Source of the DNA: Diorhabda sublineata
Taxonomy: Eukaryota > Arthropoda > Insecta > Coleoptera > Chrysomelidae
Direction of reading: 5' to 3'
NCBI RefSeq assembly: GCF_026230105.1
Contig: NC_079479.1
Location: forward strand, 17,309,734 to 17,373,733
DNA: 64,000 nt
The position numbers and the translations under genes were made by a program. The notes under the pieces are model-generated. The model ran no database searches. It was not told the origin of the DNA and was given only the letters and a program-made list of their open reading frames with translations. This document shows, piece by piece, positions 10,614 through 25,600 of the stretch (its first letter is position 1; the number at the start of each line of letters is the position of its first letter).

Positions 10614-13600
10614 CAATGAATGTAAATCGACGATATCTGACAAAGTTAGATGCAAACTCATTCAAATATATGATAAATGTTTAAATTCGACTTCAAATGA
10701 GGAAGATAGACTTTGAATATTTTCAATCAACACAAAGTGAGAATCGACTTCAATGGGCTTCAATGAATGTAAATCGACGATATCTGACAAAGTTAGATGC
10801 AAACTCATTCAAATATATGAGAAATGTTGGAATTCGACTTCAAATGAGGAGGATAGAGTTTGAAAATTTTCAATCAACATAAAGTGAGAATCGACTTCAA
10901 TGGACTCCAATGAATGTAAACCGACGATATCTGACAAAGTTAGATGCAAACTCATTCAAATATATGAGAAATGTTGGAATTCGACATCAAATGAGGAAGA
11001 TAGACTTTGAAAATTTTCAATCAACACAAAGTGAGAATCGACTTCAATGGGCTTCAATGAAGGTAAATCGACGATATCTGACAAAGTTAGATGCAAACTC
11101 ATTCAAATATATGAGAAATGTTGAAATTCGACTTCAAATGAGGAAGATAGACTTTGAAAATTTTCAATCAACACAAAGTGAGAATCGAATTCAATGGGCT
11201 TCAATGAGGGTAAATCGACGATATCTGACAAAGTTAGATGCAAATTCATTCAAATATATGAGAAATGTTGGAATTCGACTTCAAATGAGGAAGATAGACT
11301 TTGAAAATTTTCAATCAACACAAAGTGAGAAACGACTTCAATGGGCTCCAATGAAGGTAAATCGACGATATCTGACAAAGTTAGATGCAAAATCATTCAA
11401 ATATATGAGAAATGTTGAAATTCGACTTCAAATGAGGAAGATAGACTTTGAAAATTTTCAATCAACACAAAGTGAGAATCGACTTCAATGGGCTTCAATG
11501 AATGTAAATCGAGGACATCTGACAAAGTCAGATACAAACTCATTCAAATATATGAGAAATGTTGATATTCGACTTCAAATGAGGAAGATAGACTTTGAAA
11601 ATTTTCAATCAACACAAAGTGAGAATCGTCTTCAATGGGCTTCAATGAATGTAAATCGAGGACATCTGACAAAGTTAGATGCAAATTCATTCAAATATAT
11701 GAGAAATGTTGAAATTCGACTTCAAATGAGGAAGATAGACTTTGAAAATTTTCAATCAACACAAAGTGAGAATCGACTTCAATGGGCTTCAATGGATGTA
11801 AATCGACGATATCTGACAACAAAGTTAGATGCAAACTCATTCAAATATATAAGAAATGTTGAAACTCGACTTCAAATGAGGAAGATAGATTTTCAAAATT
11901 TTCAATCAACACAAAGTGAGAATCGACTTCAATGGGCTTCAATGAATGTAAATCGACGATATCTGACAATGTTAGATGCAAACTCATTCAAATATATAAG
12001 AAATGTTGAAATTCGACTTCAAATTAGGAAGATAGACTTTGAAAATTTTCAATCAACACAAAGTGAGAATCGACTTCAATGGGCTTCAATGGATGTAAAT
12101 CGACGATATCTGACAACAAAGTTAGATGCAAACTCATTCAAATATATAAGAAATGTTGAAACTCGACTTCAAATGAGGAAGATAGACTTTGAAAATTTTC
12201 AATCAATACAAAGTGAGAATCGACTTCAATGGGCTTCAATGAATGTAAATCAACGATATCTGACAATGTTAGATGCAAACTCATTCAAATATATGAGAAA
12301 TGTTGAAATTCGACTTCAAATGAGGAAGATACACTTTGAAAATTTTCAATCAACACAAAGTGAGAATCGACTTCAATGGGCTTCAATGAATGTAAATCGA
12401 CGATATCTGACAAAGTTAGATGCAAACTCATTCAAATATATGAGAAATGTTTAAATTCGACTTCAAATGAGGAAGATAGACTTTGAAAATTTTCAATCAA
12501 CCCAAAGTGAGAGTCGACTTTAATGGCCTTCAATGAATGTAAATCGACGATATCTGACAAAGTTAGATGCAAACTTATTCAAATATATGAGAAATGTGGA
12601 AATTCGACTTCAAATGAGGAAGATACACTTTGAAAATTTTCAATCAACACAAAGTGAGAATCGACTTCAATGGGCTTCAATGAATGTAAATCGAAGATAA
12701 CTGACAAATTCAGATACAAACTCATTCAAATATATAAGAAATGTTGAAATTCGACTTCAAATTAGGAAGATAGACTTTGAAAATTTTCAATCAACACAAA
12801 GTGAGATTCGACTTCAATGAGCTTCAATGAATGTAAATCGAGGATATCTGACAAAGTCAGATACTAACTCATTGAAATATATGAGAAATGTTGAAATTCG
12901 ACTTAAAATGAGGAAGATAGACTTTGAAAATTTTCAATCAACACAAAGTGAGAATCGACTTCAATGGGCTTCAATGAATGTAAATCGACGATATCTGACA
13001 AATTCAGATACAAACTCATTCAAATATATAAGAAATGTTGAAATTCGACTTCAAATTAGGAAGATAGACTTTGAAAATTTTTAATCAACACAAAGTGAGA
13101 ATCGACTTCAATGGGCTTCAATGGATGTAAATCGACGATATCTGACAACAAAGTTAGATGCAAACTCATTCAAATATATAAGAAATGTTGAAACTCGACT
13201 TCGAATGAGGAAGATAGACTTTGAAAATTTTCAATCAACACAAAGTGAGAATCGACTTCAATGGGCTTCAATGAATGTAAATCAACGATATCTGACAATG
13301 TTAGATGCAAACTCATTCAAATATATGAGAAATGTTGAAATTCGACTTCAAATGAGGAAGATACACTTTGAAAATTTTCAATCAACACAAAGTGAGAATC
13401 GACTTCAATGGGCTTCAATGAATGTAAATCGACGATATCTGACAAAGTTAGATGCAAACTCATTCAAATATATGAGAAATGTTTAAATTCGACTTCAAAT
13501 GAGGAAGATAGACTTTGAAAATTTTCAATCAACACAAAGTGAGAATCGACTTTAATAGGCTTCAATGAATGTAAATCGACGATATTTGACAAAGTTAGAT

Positions 13601-14142
13601 GCAAACTCATTCATATATATGAGAAATGTGGAAATTCGACTTCAAATGAGGAAGATAGACTTTGAAAATTTTCAATCAACACAAAGTGAGAATCGACTTC
13701 AATGGGCTTCAATGAATGTAAATCGACGATATCTGACAAATTCAGATACAAACTCATTCAAATATATAAGAAATGTTGAAATTCGACTTCAAATGAGGAA
13801 GATAGACTTTGAAAATTTTCAATCAACACAAAGTGAGAATCGACTTTAATGGACTTCAATGAATGTAAATCGACGATATCTGACAAAGTTAGATGCAAAC
13901 TCATTCAAATATATGTGAAATGTTGAAATTCGACTTCAAATGAGGAAGATAGACTTTGAAAATTTTCAATCAACACAAAGTGAGAATCGACTTCAATGGG
14001 CTTCAATGAATGTAAATCGACGATATCTGACAAATTCAGATACAAACTCATTCAAATATATAAGAAATGTTGAAATTCGACTTCAAATGAGGAAGATAGA
14101 CTTTGAAAATTTTCAATCAACACAAAGTGAGAATCGACTTTA

Positions 14143-15180
14143 ATGGACTTCAATGAAAGTAAATCAACGATATCTGACAAAGTTAGATGCAAACTCATTC
14201 AAATATATGAGAAATGTTGAAATTCGACTTCAAATGAGGAAGATAGACTTTGAAAATTTTCAATCAACACAAAGTGAGAATCGACTTCAATGGGCTTCAA
14301 TGATGTAAATCGACGATATCTGACAAAGTTAGATGCTAACTCATTCAAATATATGAGAAATGTTGGAATTCGACTTCAAATGAGGAAGATAGACTTTGAA
14401 AATTTTCAATCAACACAAAGTGAGAATCGACTTTAATGGGCTTCATTGAATGTAAATCGAAGATATCTGACAAAGTTAGATGCAAACTCATTCAAATATA
14501 TGAGAAATGTTGAAATTCGACTTCAAATGAGGAAGATAGACTTTGAAAATTTTCAATCAACACAAAGTGAGAGTCGACTTTAATGGCCTTCAATGAATGT
14601 AAATCGACGATATCTGACAAAGTTAGATGCAAACTTATTCAAATATATAAGAAATGTTGAAATTCGACTTCAAATGAGGAAGATACACTTTGAGAATTTT
14701 CAATCAACACAAAGTGAGAATCGACTTCAATGGGCTTCAATGAATGTAAATCGACGATATCTGACAAATTCAGATACAAACTCATTCAAATATATAAGAA
14801 ATGTTGAAATTCGACTTCAAATGAGGAAGATAGACTTTGAAAATTTTCAATCAACACAAAGTGAGATTCGACTTCAATGGGCTTCAATGAATGTAAATCG
14901 AGGATATCTGACAAAGTCAGATACTAACTCATTCAAATATATAAGAAATGTTGAAATTCGACTTCAAATGAGGAAGATACACTTTGAAAATTTTCAATCA
15001 ACACAAAGTGAGAATCGACTTCAATGGGCTTCAATGAATGTAAATCGACGATATCTGACAAAGTTGAATGCAAACTCATTCAAATCTATGAGAAATGTTG
15101 ATATTCGACTTCAAATGAGGAAGATAGACTTTGAAAATTTTCAATCAACACAAAGTGAGATTCGACCACAATGGGCTTCA
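14143..15180 (+). repeat. Block duplication B1, copy 1 (offset 5,585)
   Basis: The order CTTTAATGGACTTCAATGAAAG, the 146-bp monomer, CTTTAATGGGCTTCATTG with CGAAGATATC, and GAGAGTCGACTTTAATGGCC with AACTTATTC and TTTGAGAATTTTC matches the stretch from about 19,728 at offset 5,585 (38 monomers minus 1 bp). Parts recur again around 21,330 and 22,090. Confidence 0.78.
14300..14310 (+). repeat. 146-bp monomer signature (ATGATGTAAAT)
   Basis: ATGAATGTAAAT has lost one A. The same loss is found at 19,885 and 22,091 only, each followed by AGATGCTAACTC and then a CTTTAATGGGCTTCATTG monomer. The three copies therefore descend from one event spread with its neighbours. Confidence 0.88.
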
Positions 15181-16785
15181 ATGAATGTAAATCGGCGATA
15201 TCTGACAAATTCAGATACAAACTCATTCAAATATATAAGAAATGTTGAAATTCGACTTCAAATTAGGAAGATAGACTTTGAAAATTTTCAATCAACAAAA
15301 AGTGAGATTCGACTTCAATGAGCTTCAATGAATGTAAATCGAGGATATATGACAAAGTCAGATACTAACTCATTCAAATATATCAGAAATGTTGAAATTC
15401 GACTTCAAATGAGGAAGATAGACTTTGAAAATTTTCAATCAACACAAAGTGAGAATCGACTTCAATGGGTTTCAATGAATGTAAATCGACGATATCTGAC
15501 AAATTCAGATACAAACTCATTCAAATATATAAGAAATGTTGAAATTCGTCTTCAAATTAGGAAGATAGACTTTGAAAATTTTCAATCAACACAAAGTGAG
15601 ATTCAACTTCAATGGGCTTCAATGAATGTAAATCGAGGATATCTGACAAAGTCAGATACTAACTCATTCAAATATATAAGAAATGTTGAAATTCGACTTC
15701 AAATTAGGAAGATAGACTTTGAAAATTTTCAATCAACACAAAGTGAGATTCGACTTCAATGGGCTTCAATGAATGTAAATCGAGGATATCTGACAAAGTC
15801 AGATACTAACTCATTCAAATATATAAGAAATGTTGAAATTCGACTTCAAATGAGGAAGATACACTTTGAAAATTTTCAATCAACACAAAGTGAGAATCGA
15901 CTTCAATGGGCTTCAATGAATGTAAATCGACGATATCTGACAAATTTGGATGCAAACTCATTCAAATCTATGAGAAATGTTGATATTCGACTTCAAATGA
16001 GGAAGATAGACTTTGAAAATTTTCAATCAACACAAAGTGAGATTCGACCACAATGGGCTTCAATGAATGTAAATCGGCGATATCTGACAAATTCAGATAC
16101 AAACTCATTCAAATATATAAGAAATGTTGAAATTCGACTTCAAATTAGGAAGATAGACTTTGAAAATTTTCAATCAACACAAAGTGAGATTCGACTTCAA
16201 TGAGCTTCAATGAATGTAAATCGAGGATATATGACAAAGTCAGATACTAACTCATTCAAATATATAAGAAATGTTGAAATTCGACTTCAAATGAGGAAGA
16301 TAGACTTTGAAAATTTTCAATCAACACAAAGTGAGAATCGACTTCAATGGGCTTCAATGAATGTAAATCGACGATATCTGACAAAGTTAGATGCAAACTC
16401 ATTCAAATATATGATAAATGTTTAAATTCGACTTCAAATGAGGAAGATAGACTTTGAATATTTTCAATCAACACAAAGTGAGAATCGACTTCAATGGGCT
16501 TCAATGAATGTAAATCGAGGATATCTGACAAAGTCAGATACTAACTCATTCAAATATATAAGAAATGTTGAAATTCGACTTCAAATGAGGAAGATAGACT
16601 TTGAAAATTTTCAATCAACACAAAGTGAGAATCGACTTCAATGGGCTTCAATGAATGTAAATCGACGATATCTGACAAAGATAGATGCAAACTCATTCAA
16701 ATATATGAGAAATGTTTAAATTCGACTTCAAATGAGGAAGATAGACTTTGAAAATTTTCAATCAACACAAAGTGAGAATCGACTT

Positions 16786-19431
16786 TAATAGGCTTCAATG
16801 AATGTAAATCGACGATATTTGACAAAGTTAGATGCAAACTCATTCATATATATGAGAAATGTGGAAATTCGACTTCAAATGAGGAAGATAGACTTTGAAA
16901 ATTTTCAATCAACACAAAGTGAGAATCGACTTCAATGGGCTTCAATGAATGTAAATCGACGATATCTGACAAATTCAGATACAAACTCATTCAAATATAT
17001 AAGAAATGTTGAAATTCGACTTCAAATGAGGAAGATAGACTTTGAAAATTTTCAATCAACACAAAGTGAGAATCGACTTTAATGGACTTCAATGAAAGTA
17101 AATCGACGATATCTGACAAAGTTAGATGCAAACTCATTCAAATATATGAGAAATGTTGAAATTCGACTTCAAATGAGGAAGATAGACTTTGAAAATTTTC
17201 AATCAACAAAAAGTGAGATTCGACTTCAATGAGCTTCAATGAATGTAAATCGAGGATATATGACAAAGTCAGATACTAACTCATTCAAATATATCAGAAA
17301 TGTTGAAATTCGACTTCAAATGAGGAAGATAGACTTTGAAAATTTTCAATCAACACAAAGTGAGTATCGACTTCAATGGGTTTCAATGAATGTAAATCGA
17401 CGATATCTGACAAATTCAGATACAAACTCATTCAAATATATAAGAAATGTTGAAATTCGACTTCAAATTAGGAAGATAGACTTTGAAAATTTTCAATCAA
17501 CACAAAGTGAGATTCGACTTCAATGGGCTTCAATGAATGTAAATCGAGGATATCTGACAAAGTCAGATACTAACTCATTCAAATATATAAGAAATGTTGA
17601 AATTCGACTTCAAATGAGGAAGATACACTTTGAAAATTTTCAATCAACACAAAGTGAGAATCGACTTCAATGGGCTTCAATGAATGTAAATCGACGATAT
17701 CTGACAAATTTGGATGCAAACTCATTCAAATCTATGAGAAATGTTGATATTCGACTTCAAATGAGGAAGATAGACTTTGAAAATTTTCAATCAACACAAA
17801 GTGAGATTCGACCACAATGGGCTTCAATGAATGTAAATCGGCGATATCTGACAAATTCAGATACAAACTCATTCAAATATATAAGAAATGTTGAAATTCG
17901 ACTTCAAATTAGGAAGATAGACTTTGAAAATTTTCAATCAACACAAAGTGAGATTCGACTTCAATGAGCTTCAATGAATGTAAATCGAGGATATATGACA
18001 AAGTCAGATACTAACTCATTCAAATATATCAGAAATGTTGAAATTCGACTTCAAATGAGGAAGATAGACTTTGAAAATTTTCAATCAACACAAAGTGAGA
18101 ATCGACTTCAATGGGTTTCAATGAATGTAAATCGACGATATCTGACAAATTCAGATACAAACTCATTCAAATATATAAGAAATGTTGAAATTCGACTTCA
18201 AATTAGGAAGATAGACTTTGAAAATTTTCAATCAACACAAAGTGAGAATCGACTTCAATGGGCTTCAATGAATGTAAATCGACGATATCTGACAAATTTG
18301 GATGCAAACTCATTCAAATCTATGAGAAATGTTGATATTCGACTTCAAATGAGGAAGATAGACTTTGAAAATTTTCAATCAACACAAAGTGAGATTCGAC
18401 CACAATGGGCTTCAATGAATGTAAATCGGCGATATCTGACAAATTCAGATACAAACTCATTCAAATATATAAGAAATGTTGAAATTCGACTTCAAATTAG
18501 GAAGATAGACTTTGAAAATTTTCAATCAACACAAAGTGAGATTCGACTTCAATGAGCTTCAATGAATGTAAATCGAGGATATATGACAAAGTCAGATACT
18601 AACTCATTCAAATATATCAGAAATGTTGAAATTCGACTTCAAATGAGGAAGATAGACTTTGAAAATTTTCAATCAACACAAAGTGAGAATCGACTTCAAT
18701 GGGTTTCAATGAATGTAAATCGACGATATCTGACAAATTCAGATACAAACTCATTCAAATATATAAGAAATGTTGAAATTCGACTTCAAATTAGGAAGAT
18801 AGACTTTGAAAATTTTCATTCAACACAAAGTGAGATTCGACTTCAATGGGCTTCAATGAATGTAAATCGAGGATATCTGACAAAGTCAGATACTAACTCA
18901 TTCAAATATATAAGAAATGTTGAAATTCGACTTCAAATGAGGAAGATAGACTTTGAAAATTTTCAATCAACACAAAGTGAGAATCGACTTCAATGGGCTT
19001 CAATGAATGTAAATCGACGATATCTGACAAAGTTAGATGCAAACTCATTCAAATATATAAAAAATATTGAAATTCGACTTCAAATGAGGAAGATAGACTT
19101 TGAAAATTTTCAATCAACACAAAGTGAGAATCGACTTCAATGGGCTTCAATGAATGTAAATCGACGATATCTGACAAAGTCAGATACTAACTCATCCAAA
19201 TATATAAGAAATGTTGAAATTCGACTTCAAATGAGGAAGATACACTTTGAAAATTTTCAATCAACACAAAGTGAGAATCGACTTCAATGGGCTTCAATGA
19301 ATGTAAATCGACGATATCTGACAAAGTTAGATGCAAACTCATTCAAATATATGAGAAATGTTTAAATTCGACTTCAAATGAGGAAGATAGACTTTGAAAA
19401 TTTTCAATCAACACAAAGTGAGAATCGACTT
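16786..19431 (+). repeat. 2,646-bp (18-monomer) higher-order unit in domain B
   Basis: The marker monomer with CTTTAATAGGC and GATATTTGAC starts near 16,786 and again near 19,432, exactly 18 x 147 bp later. An earlier copy near 13,553 lies 3,233 bp upstream (22 monomers minus 1 bp). After each marker come a TTCATATATATG monomer with GTGGAAATTC and then a GACAAATTCAG monomer ending CTTTAATGGAC. The interior content differs between copies, so this is an irregular higher-order unit. Confidence 0.75.
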
Positions 19432-19727
19432 TAATAGGCTTCAATGAATGTAAATCGACGATATTTGACAAAGTTAGATGCAAACTCATTCATATATATG
19501 AGAAATGTGGAAATTCGACTTCAAATGAGGAAGATAGACTTTGAAAATTTTCAATCAACACAAAGTGAGAATCGACTTCAATGGGCTTCAATGAATGTAA
19601 ATCGACGATATCTGACAAATTCAGATACAAACTCATTCAAATATATAAGAAATGTTGAAATTCGACTTCAAATGAGGAAGATAGACTTTGAAAATTTTCA
19701 ATCAACACAAAGTGAGAATCGACTTTA

Positions 19728-20340
19728 ATGGACTTCAATGAAAGTAAATCGACGATATCTGACAAAGTTAGATGCAAACTCATTCAAATATATGAGAAAT
19801 GTTGGAATTCGACTTCAAATGAGGAAGATAGACTTTGAAAATTTTCAATCAACACAAAGTGAGAATCGACTTCAATGGGCTTCAATGATGTAAATCGACG
19901 ATATCTGACAAAGTTAGATGCTAACTCATTCAAATATATGAGAAATGTTGGAATTCGACTTCAAATGAGGAAGATAGACTTTGAAAATTTTCAATCAACA
20001 CAAAGTGAGAATCGACTTTAATGGGCTTCATTGAATGTAAATCGAAGATATCTGACAAAGTTAGATGCAAACTCATTCAAATATATGAGAAATGTTGAAA
20101 TTCGACTTCAAATGAGGAAGATAGACTTTGAAAATTTTCAATCAACACAAAGTGAGAGTCGACTTTAATGGCCTTCAATGAATGTAAATCGACGATATCT
20201 GACAAAGTTAGATGCAAACTTATTCAAATATATAAGAAATGTTGAATTCGACTTCAAATGAGGAAGATACACTTTGAGAATTTTCAATCAACACAAAGTG
20301 AGAATCGACTTCAATGGGCTTCAATGAATGTAAATCGACG
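19728..20340 (+). repeat. Block duplication B1, copy 2 (offset 5,585)
   Basis: Same monomer order as 14,143 onward. It carries a private 1-bp loss near 20,246 (GTTGAATTCG for GTTGAAATTCG), which creates an EcoRI site and breaks the apparent frame. Confidence 0.78.
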
Positions 20341-21329
20341 ATATCTGACAAATTCAGATACAAACTCATTCAAATATATAAGAAATGTTGAAATTCGACT
20401 TCAAATTAGGAAGATAGACTTTGAAAATTTTCAATCAACACAAAGTGAGATTCGACTTCAATGAGCTTCAATGAATGTAAATCGAGGATATCTGACAAAG
20501 TCAGATACTAACTCATTCAAATATATCAGAAATGTTGAAATTCGACTTCAAATGAGGAAGATAGACTTTGAAAATTTTCAATCAACACAAAGTGAGAATC
20601 GACTTCATAGGGCTTCAATGGATGTAAATCGACGATATCTGACAACAAAGTTAGATGCAAACTCATTCAAATATATAAGAAATGTTGAAACTCGACTTCA
20701 AATGAGGAAGATAGACTTTGAAAATTTTCAATCAACACAAAGTGAGATTCGACTTCAATGGGCTTCAATGAATGTAAATCGAGGATATCTGACAAAGTCA
20801 GATACTAACTCTTTCAAATATATAAGAAATGTTGAAATTCGACTTCAAATGAGGAAGATACACTTTGAAAATTTTCAATCAACACAAAGTGAGAATCGAC
20901 TTCAATGGGCTTCAATGAATGTAAATCGACGATATCTGACAAAGTTGGATGCAAACTCATTCAAATCTATGAGAAATGTTGATATTCGACTTCAAATGAG
21001 GAAGATAGACTTTGAAAATTTTCAATCAACACAAAGTGAGATTCGACCACAATGAGCTTCAATGAATGTAAATCGGCGATATCTGACAAATTCAGATACA
21101 AACTCATTCAAATATATAAGAAATGTTGAAATTCGACTTCAAATTAGGAAGATAGACTTTGAAAATTTTCAATCAACACAAAGTGAGATTCGACTTCAAT
21201 GAGCTTCAATGAATGTAAATCGAGGATATATGACAAAGTCAGATACTAACTCATTCAAATATATCAGAAATGTTGAAATTCGACTTCAAATGAGGAAGAT
21301 AGACTTTGAAAATTTTCAATCAACACAAA

Positions 21330-21780
21330 GTGAGAATCGACTTTAATGGGCTTCATTGAATGTAAATCGAAGATATCTGACAAAGTTAGATGCAAACTCA
21401 TTCAAATATATGAGAAATGTTGAAATTCGACTTCAAATGAGGAAGATAGACTTTGAAAATTTTCAATCAACACAAAGTGAGAGTCGACTTTAATGGCCTT
21501 CAATGAATGTAAATCGACGATATCTGACAAAGTTAGATGCAAACTTATTCAAATATATAAGAAATGTTGAAATTCGACTTCAAATGAGGAAGATACACTT
21601 TGAGAATTTTCAATCAACACAAAGTGAGAATCGACTTCAATGGGCTTCAATGAATGTAAATCGACGATATCTGACAAATTCAGATACAAACTCATTCAAA
21701 TATATAAGAAATGTTGAAATTCGACTTCAAATTAGGAAGATAGACTTGGAAAATTTTCAATCAACACAAAGTGAGATTCG
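21330..21780 (+). repeat. Block duplication B2, copy 1 (offset 881)
   Basis: The trio CTTCATTGAATG with CGAAGATATC, GAGAGTCGACTTTAATGGCC, and AACTTATTC with TTTGAGAATTTTC recurs 881 bp later at 22,211-22,661. 881 is six monomers minus one base, and the missing base is the ATGATG loss at 22,091. This copy has a private GACTTGGAAAATTTTC near 21,745. Confidence 0.75.
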
Positions 21781-22210
21781 ACTTCAATGAGCTTCAATGA
21801 ATGTAAATCGAGGATATCTGACAAAGTCAGATACTAACTCATTCAAATATATCAGAAATGTTGAAATTCGACTTCAAATGAGGAAGATAGACTTTGAAAA
21901 TTTTCAATCAACACAAAGTGAGAATCGACCACAATGAGCTTCAATGAATGTAAATCGGCGATATCTGACAAATTCAGATACAAACTCATTCAAATATATA
22001 AGAAATGTTGAAATTCGACTTCAAATTAGGAAGATAGACTTTGAAAATTTTCAATCAACACAAAGTGAGAATCGACTTCAATGGGCTTCAATGATGTAAA
22101 TCGACGATATCTGACAAAGTTAGATGCTAACTCATTCAAATATATGAGAAATGTTGGAATTCGACTTCAAATGAGGAAGATAGACTTTGAAAATTTTCAA
22201 TCAACACAAA

Positions 22211-22661
22211 GTGAGAATCGACTTTAATGGGCTTCATTGAATGTAAATCGAAGATATCTGACAAAGTTAGATGCAAACTCATTCAAATATATGAGAAATG
22301 TTGAAATTCGACTTCAAATGAGGAAGATAGACTTTGAAAATTTTCAATCAACACAAAGTGAGAGTCGACTTTAATGGCCTTCAATGAATGTAAATCGACG
22401 ATATCTGACAAAGTTAGATGCAAACTTATTCAAATATATAAGAAATGTTGAAATTCGACTTCAAATGAGGAAGATACACTTTGAGAATTTTCAATCAACA
22501 CAAAGTGAGAATCGACTTCAATGGGCTTCAATGAATGTAAATCGACGATATCTGACAAATTCAGATACAAACTCATTCAAATATATAAGAAATGTTGAAA
22601 TTCGACTTCAAATTAGGAAGATAGACTTTGAAAATTTTCAATCAACACAAAGTGAGAATCG
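22211..22661 (+). repeat. Block duplication B2, copy 2 (offset 881)
   Basis: This is the partner of 21,330-21,780. It continues into a CGACTTCATAGGGC monomer at 22,661, a rare form whose only other copy lies at 20,601 (offset 2,060, 14 monomers plus 2 bp), so at least two duplication events overlap here. Confidence 0.75.
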
Positions 22662-25600
22662 ACTTCATAGGGCTTCAATGGATGTAAATCGACGATATCT
22701 GACAACAAAGTTAGATGCAAACTCATTCAAATATATAAGAAATGTTGAAACTCGACTTCAAATGAGGAAGATAGACTTTGAAAATTTTCAATCAACACAA
22801 AGTGAGATTCGACTTCAATGGGCTTCAATGAATGTAAATCGAGGATATCTGACAAAGTCAGATACTAACTCATTCAAATATATAAGAAATGTTGAAATTC
22901 GACTTCAAATGAGGAAGATACACTTTGAAAATTTTCAATCAACACAAAGTGAGAATCGACTTCAATGGGCTTCAATGAATGTAAATCGACGATGTCTGAC
23001 AAAGTTGGATGCAAACTCATTCAAATCTATGAGAAATGTTGATATTCGACTTCAAATGAGGAAGATAGACTTTGAAAATTTTCAATCAACACAAAGTGAG
23101 ATTCGACCACAATGAGCTTCAATGAATGTAAATCGGCGATATCTGACAAATTCAGATACAAACTCATTCAAATATATAAGAAATGTTGAAATTCGACTTC
23201 AAATTAGGAAGATAGACTTTGGAAATTTTCAATCAACACAAAGTGAGATTCGACTTCATTGAGCTTCAATGAATGTAAATCGAGGATATATGACAAAGTC
23301 AGATACTAACTCATTCAAATATATCAGAAATGTTGAAATTCGACTTCAAATGAGGAAGATAGACTTTGAAAATTTTCAATCAACACAAAGTGAGAATCGA
23401 CTTCAATGGGTTTCAATGAATGTAAATCGACGATATCTGACAAAGTCAGATACTAACTCATTCAAATATATAAGAAATGTTGAAATTCGACTTCAAATTA
23501 GGAAGATAGACTTTGAAAATTTTCAATCAACACAAAGTGAGATTCGACTTCAATGGGCTTCAATGAATGTAAATCGAGGATATCTGACAAAGTCAGATAC
23601 TAACTCATTCAAATATATAAGAAATGTTGAAATTCGACTTCAAATGAGGAAGATACACTTTGAAAATTTTCAATCAACACAAAGTGAGATTCGACCACAA
23701 TGGGCTTCAATGAATGTAAATCGGCGATATCTGACAAATTCATATACAAACTCATTCAAATATATAAGAAATGTTGAAATTCGACTTCAAATTAGGAAGA
23801 TAGACTTTGAAAATTTTCAATCAACACAAAGTGAGATTCGACTTCAATGAGCTTCAATGAATGTAAATCGAGGATATATGACAAAGTCAGATACTAACTC
23901 ATTCAAATATATCAGAAATGTTGAAATTCGACTTCAAATGAGGAAGATAGACTTTGAAAATTTTCAATCAACACAAAGTGAGAATCGACTTCAATGGGTT
24001 TCAATGAATGTAAATCGACGATATCTGACAAATTCAGATACAAACTCATTCAAATATATAAGAAATGTTGAAATTCGACTTCAAATTAGGAAGATAGACT
24101 TTGAAAATTTTCATTCAACACAAAGTGAGATTCGACTTCAATGGGCTTCAATGAATGTAAATCGAGGATATCTGACAAAGTCAGATACTAACTCATTCAA
24201 ATATATAAGAAATGTTGAAATTCGACTTCAAATGAGGAAGATACACTTTGAAAATTTTCAATCAACACAAAGTGAGAATCGACTTCAATGGGCTTCAATG
24301 AATGTAAATCGACGATATCTGACAAAGTTGGATGCAAACTCATTCAAATATATAAGAAATGTTGAAATTCGACTTCAAATTAGGAAGATAGACTTTGAAA
24401 ATTTTCATTCAACACAAAGTGAGATTCGACTTCAATGGGCTTCAATGAATGTAAATCGAGGATATCTGACAAAGTTGGATGCAAACTCATTCAAATCTAT
24501 GAGAAATGTTGATATTCGACTTCAAATGAGGAAGATAGACTTTGAAAATTTTCAATCAACACAAAGTGAGATTCGACCACAATGGGCTTCAATGAATGTA
24601 AATCGGCGATATCTGACAAATTCAGATACAAACTCATTCAAATATATAAGAAATGTTGAAATTCGACTTCAAATTAGGAAGATAGACTTTGAAAATTTTC
24701 AATCAACACAAAGTGAGATTCGACTTCAATGAGCTTCAATGAATGTAAATCGAGGATATATGACAAAGTCAGATACTAACTCATTCAAATATATCAGAAA
24801 TGTTGAAATTCGACTTCAAATGAGGAAGATAGACTTTGAAAATTTTCAATCAACACAAAGTGAGAATCGACTTCAATGGGTTTCAATGAATGTAAATCGA
24901 CGATATCTGACAAATTCAGATACAAACTCATTCAAATATATAAGAAATGTTGAAATTCGACTTCAAATTAGGAAGATAGACTTTGAAAATTTTCATTCAA
25001 CACAAAGTGAGATTCGACTTCAATGGGCTTCAATGAATGTAAATCGAGGATATCTGACAAAGTCAGATACTAACTCATTCAAATATATAAGAAATGTTGA
25101 AATTCGACTTCAAATGAGGAAGATACACTTTGAAAATTTTCAATCAACACAAAGTGAGAATCGACTTCAATGGGCTTCAATGAATGTAAATCGACGATAT
25201 CTGACAAAGTTGGATGCAAACTCATTCAAATATATAAGAAATGTTGAAATTCGACTTCAAATGAGGAAGATACACTTTGAAAATTTTCCATCAACACAAA
25301 GTGAGAATCGACCACAATGGGCTTCAATGAATGTAAATCGACGATATCTGACAAATTCAGATACAAACTCATTCAAATATATAAGAAATGTTGAAATTCG
25401 ACTTCAAATTAGGAAGATAGACTTTGAAAATTTTCAATCAACACAAAGTGAGATTCGACTTCAATGAGCTTCAATGAATGTAAATCGAGGATATATGACA
25501 AAGTCAGATACTAACTCATTCAAATATATCAGAAATGTTGAAATTCGACTTCAAATGAGGAAGATAGACTTTGAAAATTTTCAATCAACACAAAGTGAGA

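Larger units (their letters stand above)
1..12530 (+). repeat. Domain A: TTAGATGCA-rich monomers with 146-bp variants
   Basis: Monomers here mostly carry TTAGATGCA and ATATATGAGAAATG. Starts ATGAGGG and ATGAAGG, GGACATCTG, GTTGGAATTCG and ATAAGATATG are concentrated in this domain and rare or absent later. All seven 146-bp monomers of the CGATTCAATG type are here. Several kilobase-scale duplications (offsets 1,772, 5,023, 1,628 and 1,478) are nested in the domain. There are no genes in it. The right boundary is set where the first GAGAGTCGACTTTAATGGCC monomer (12,510) and the first ACAAATTCAGATAC monomer (about 12,705) appear; it is approximate. Confidence 0.8.
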
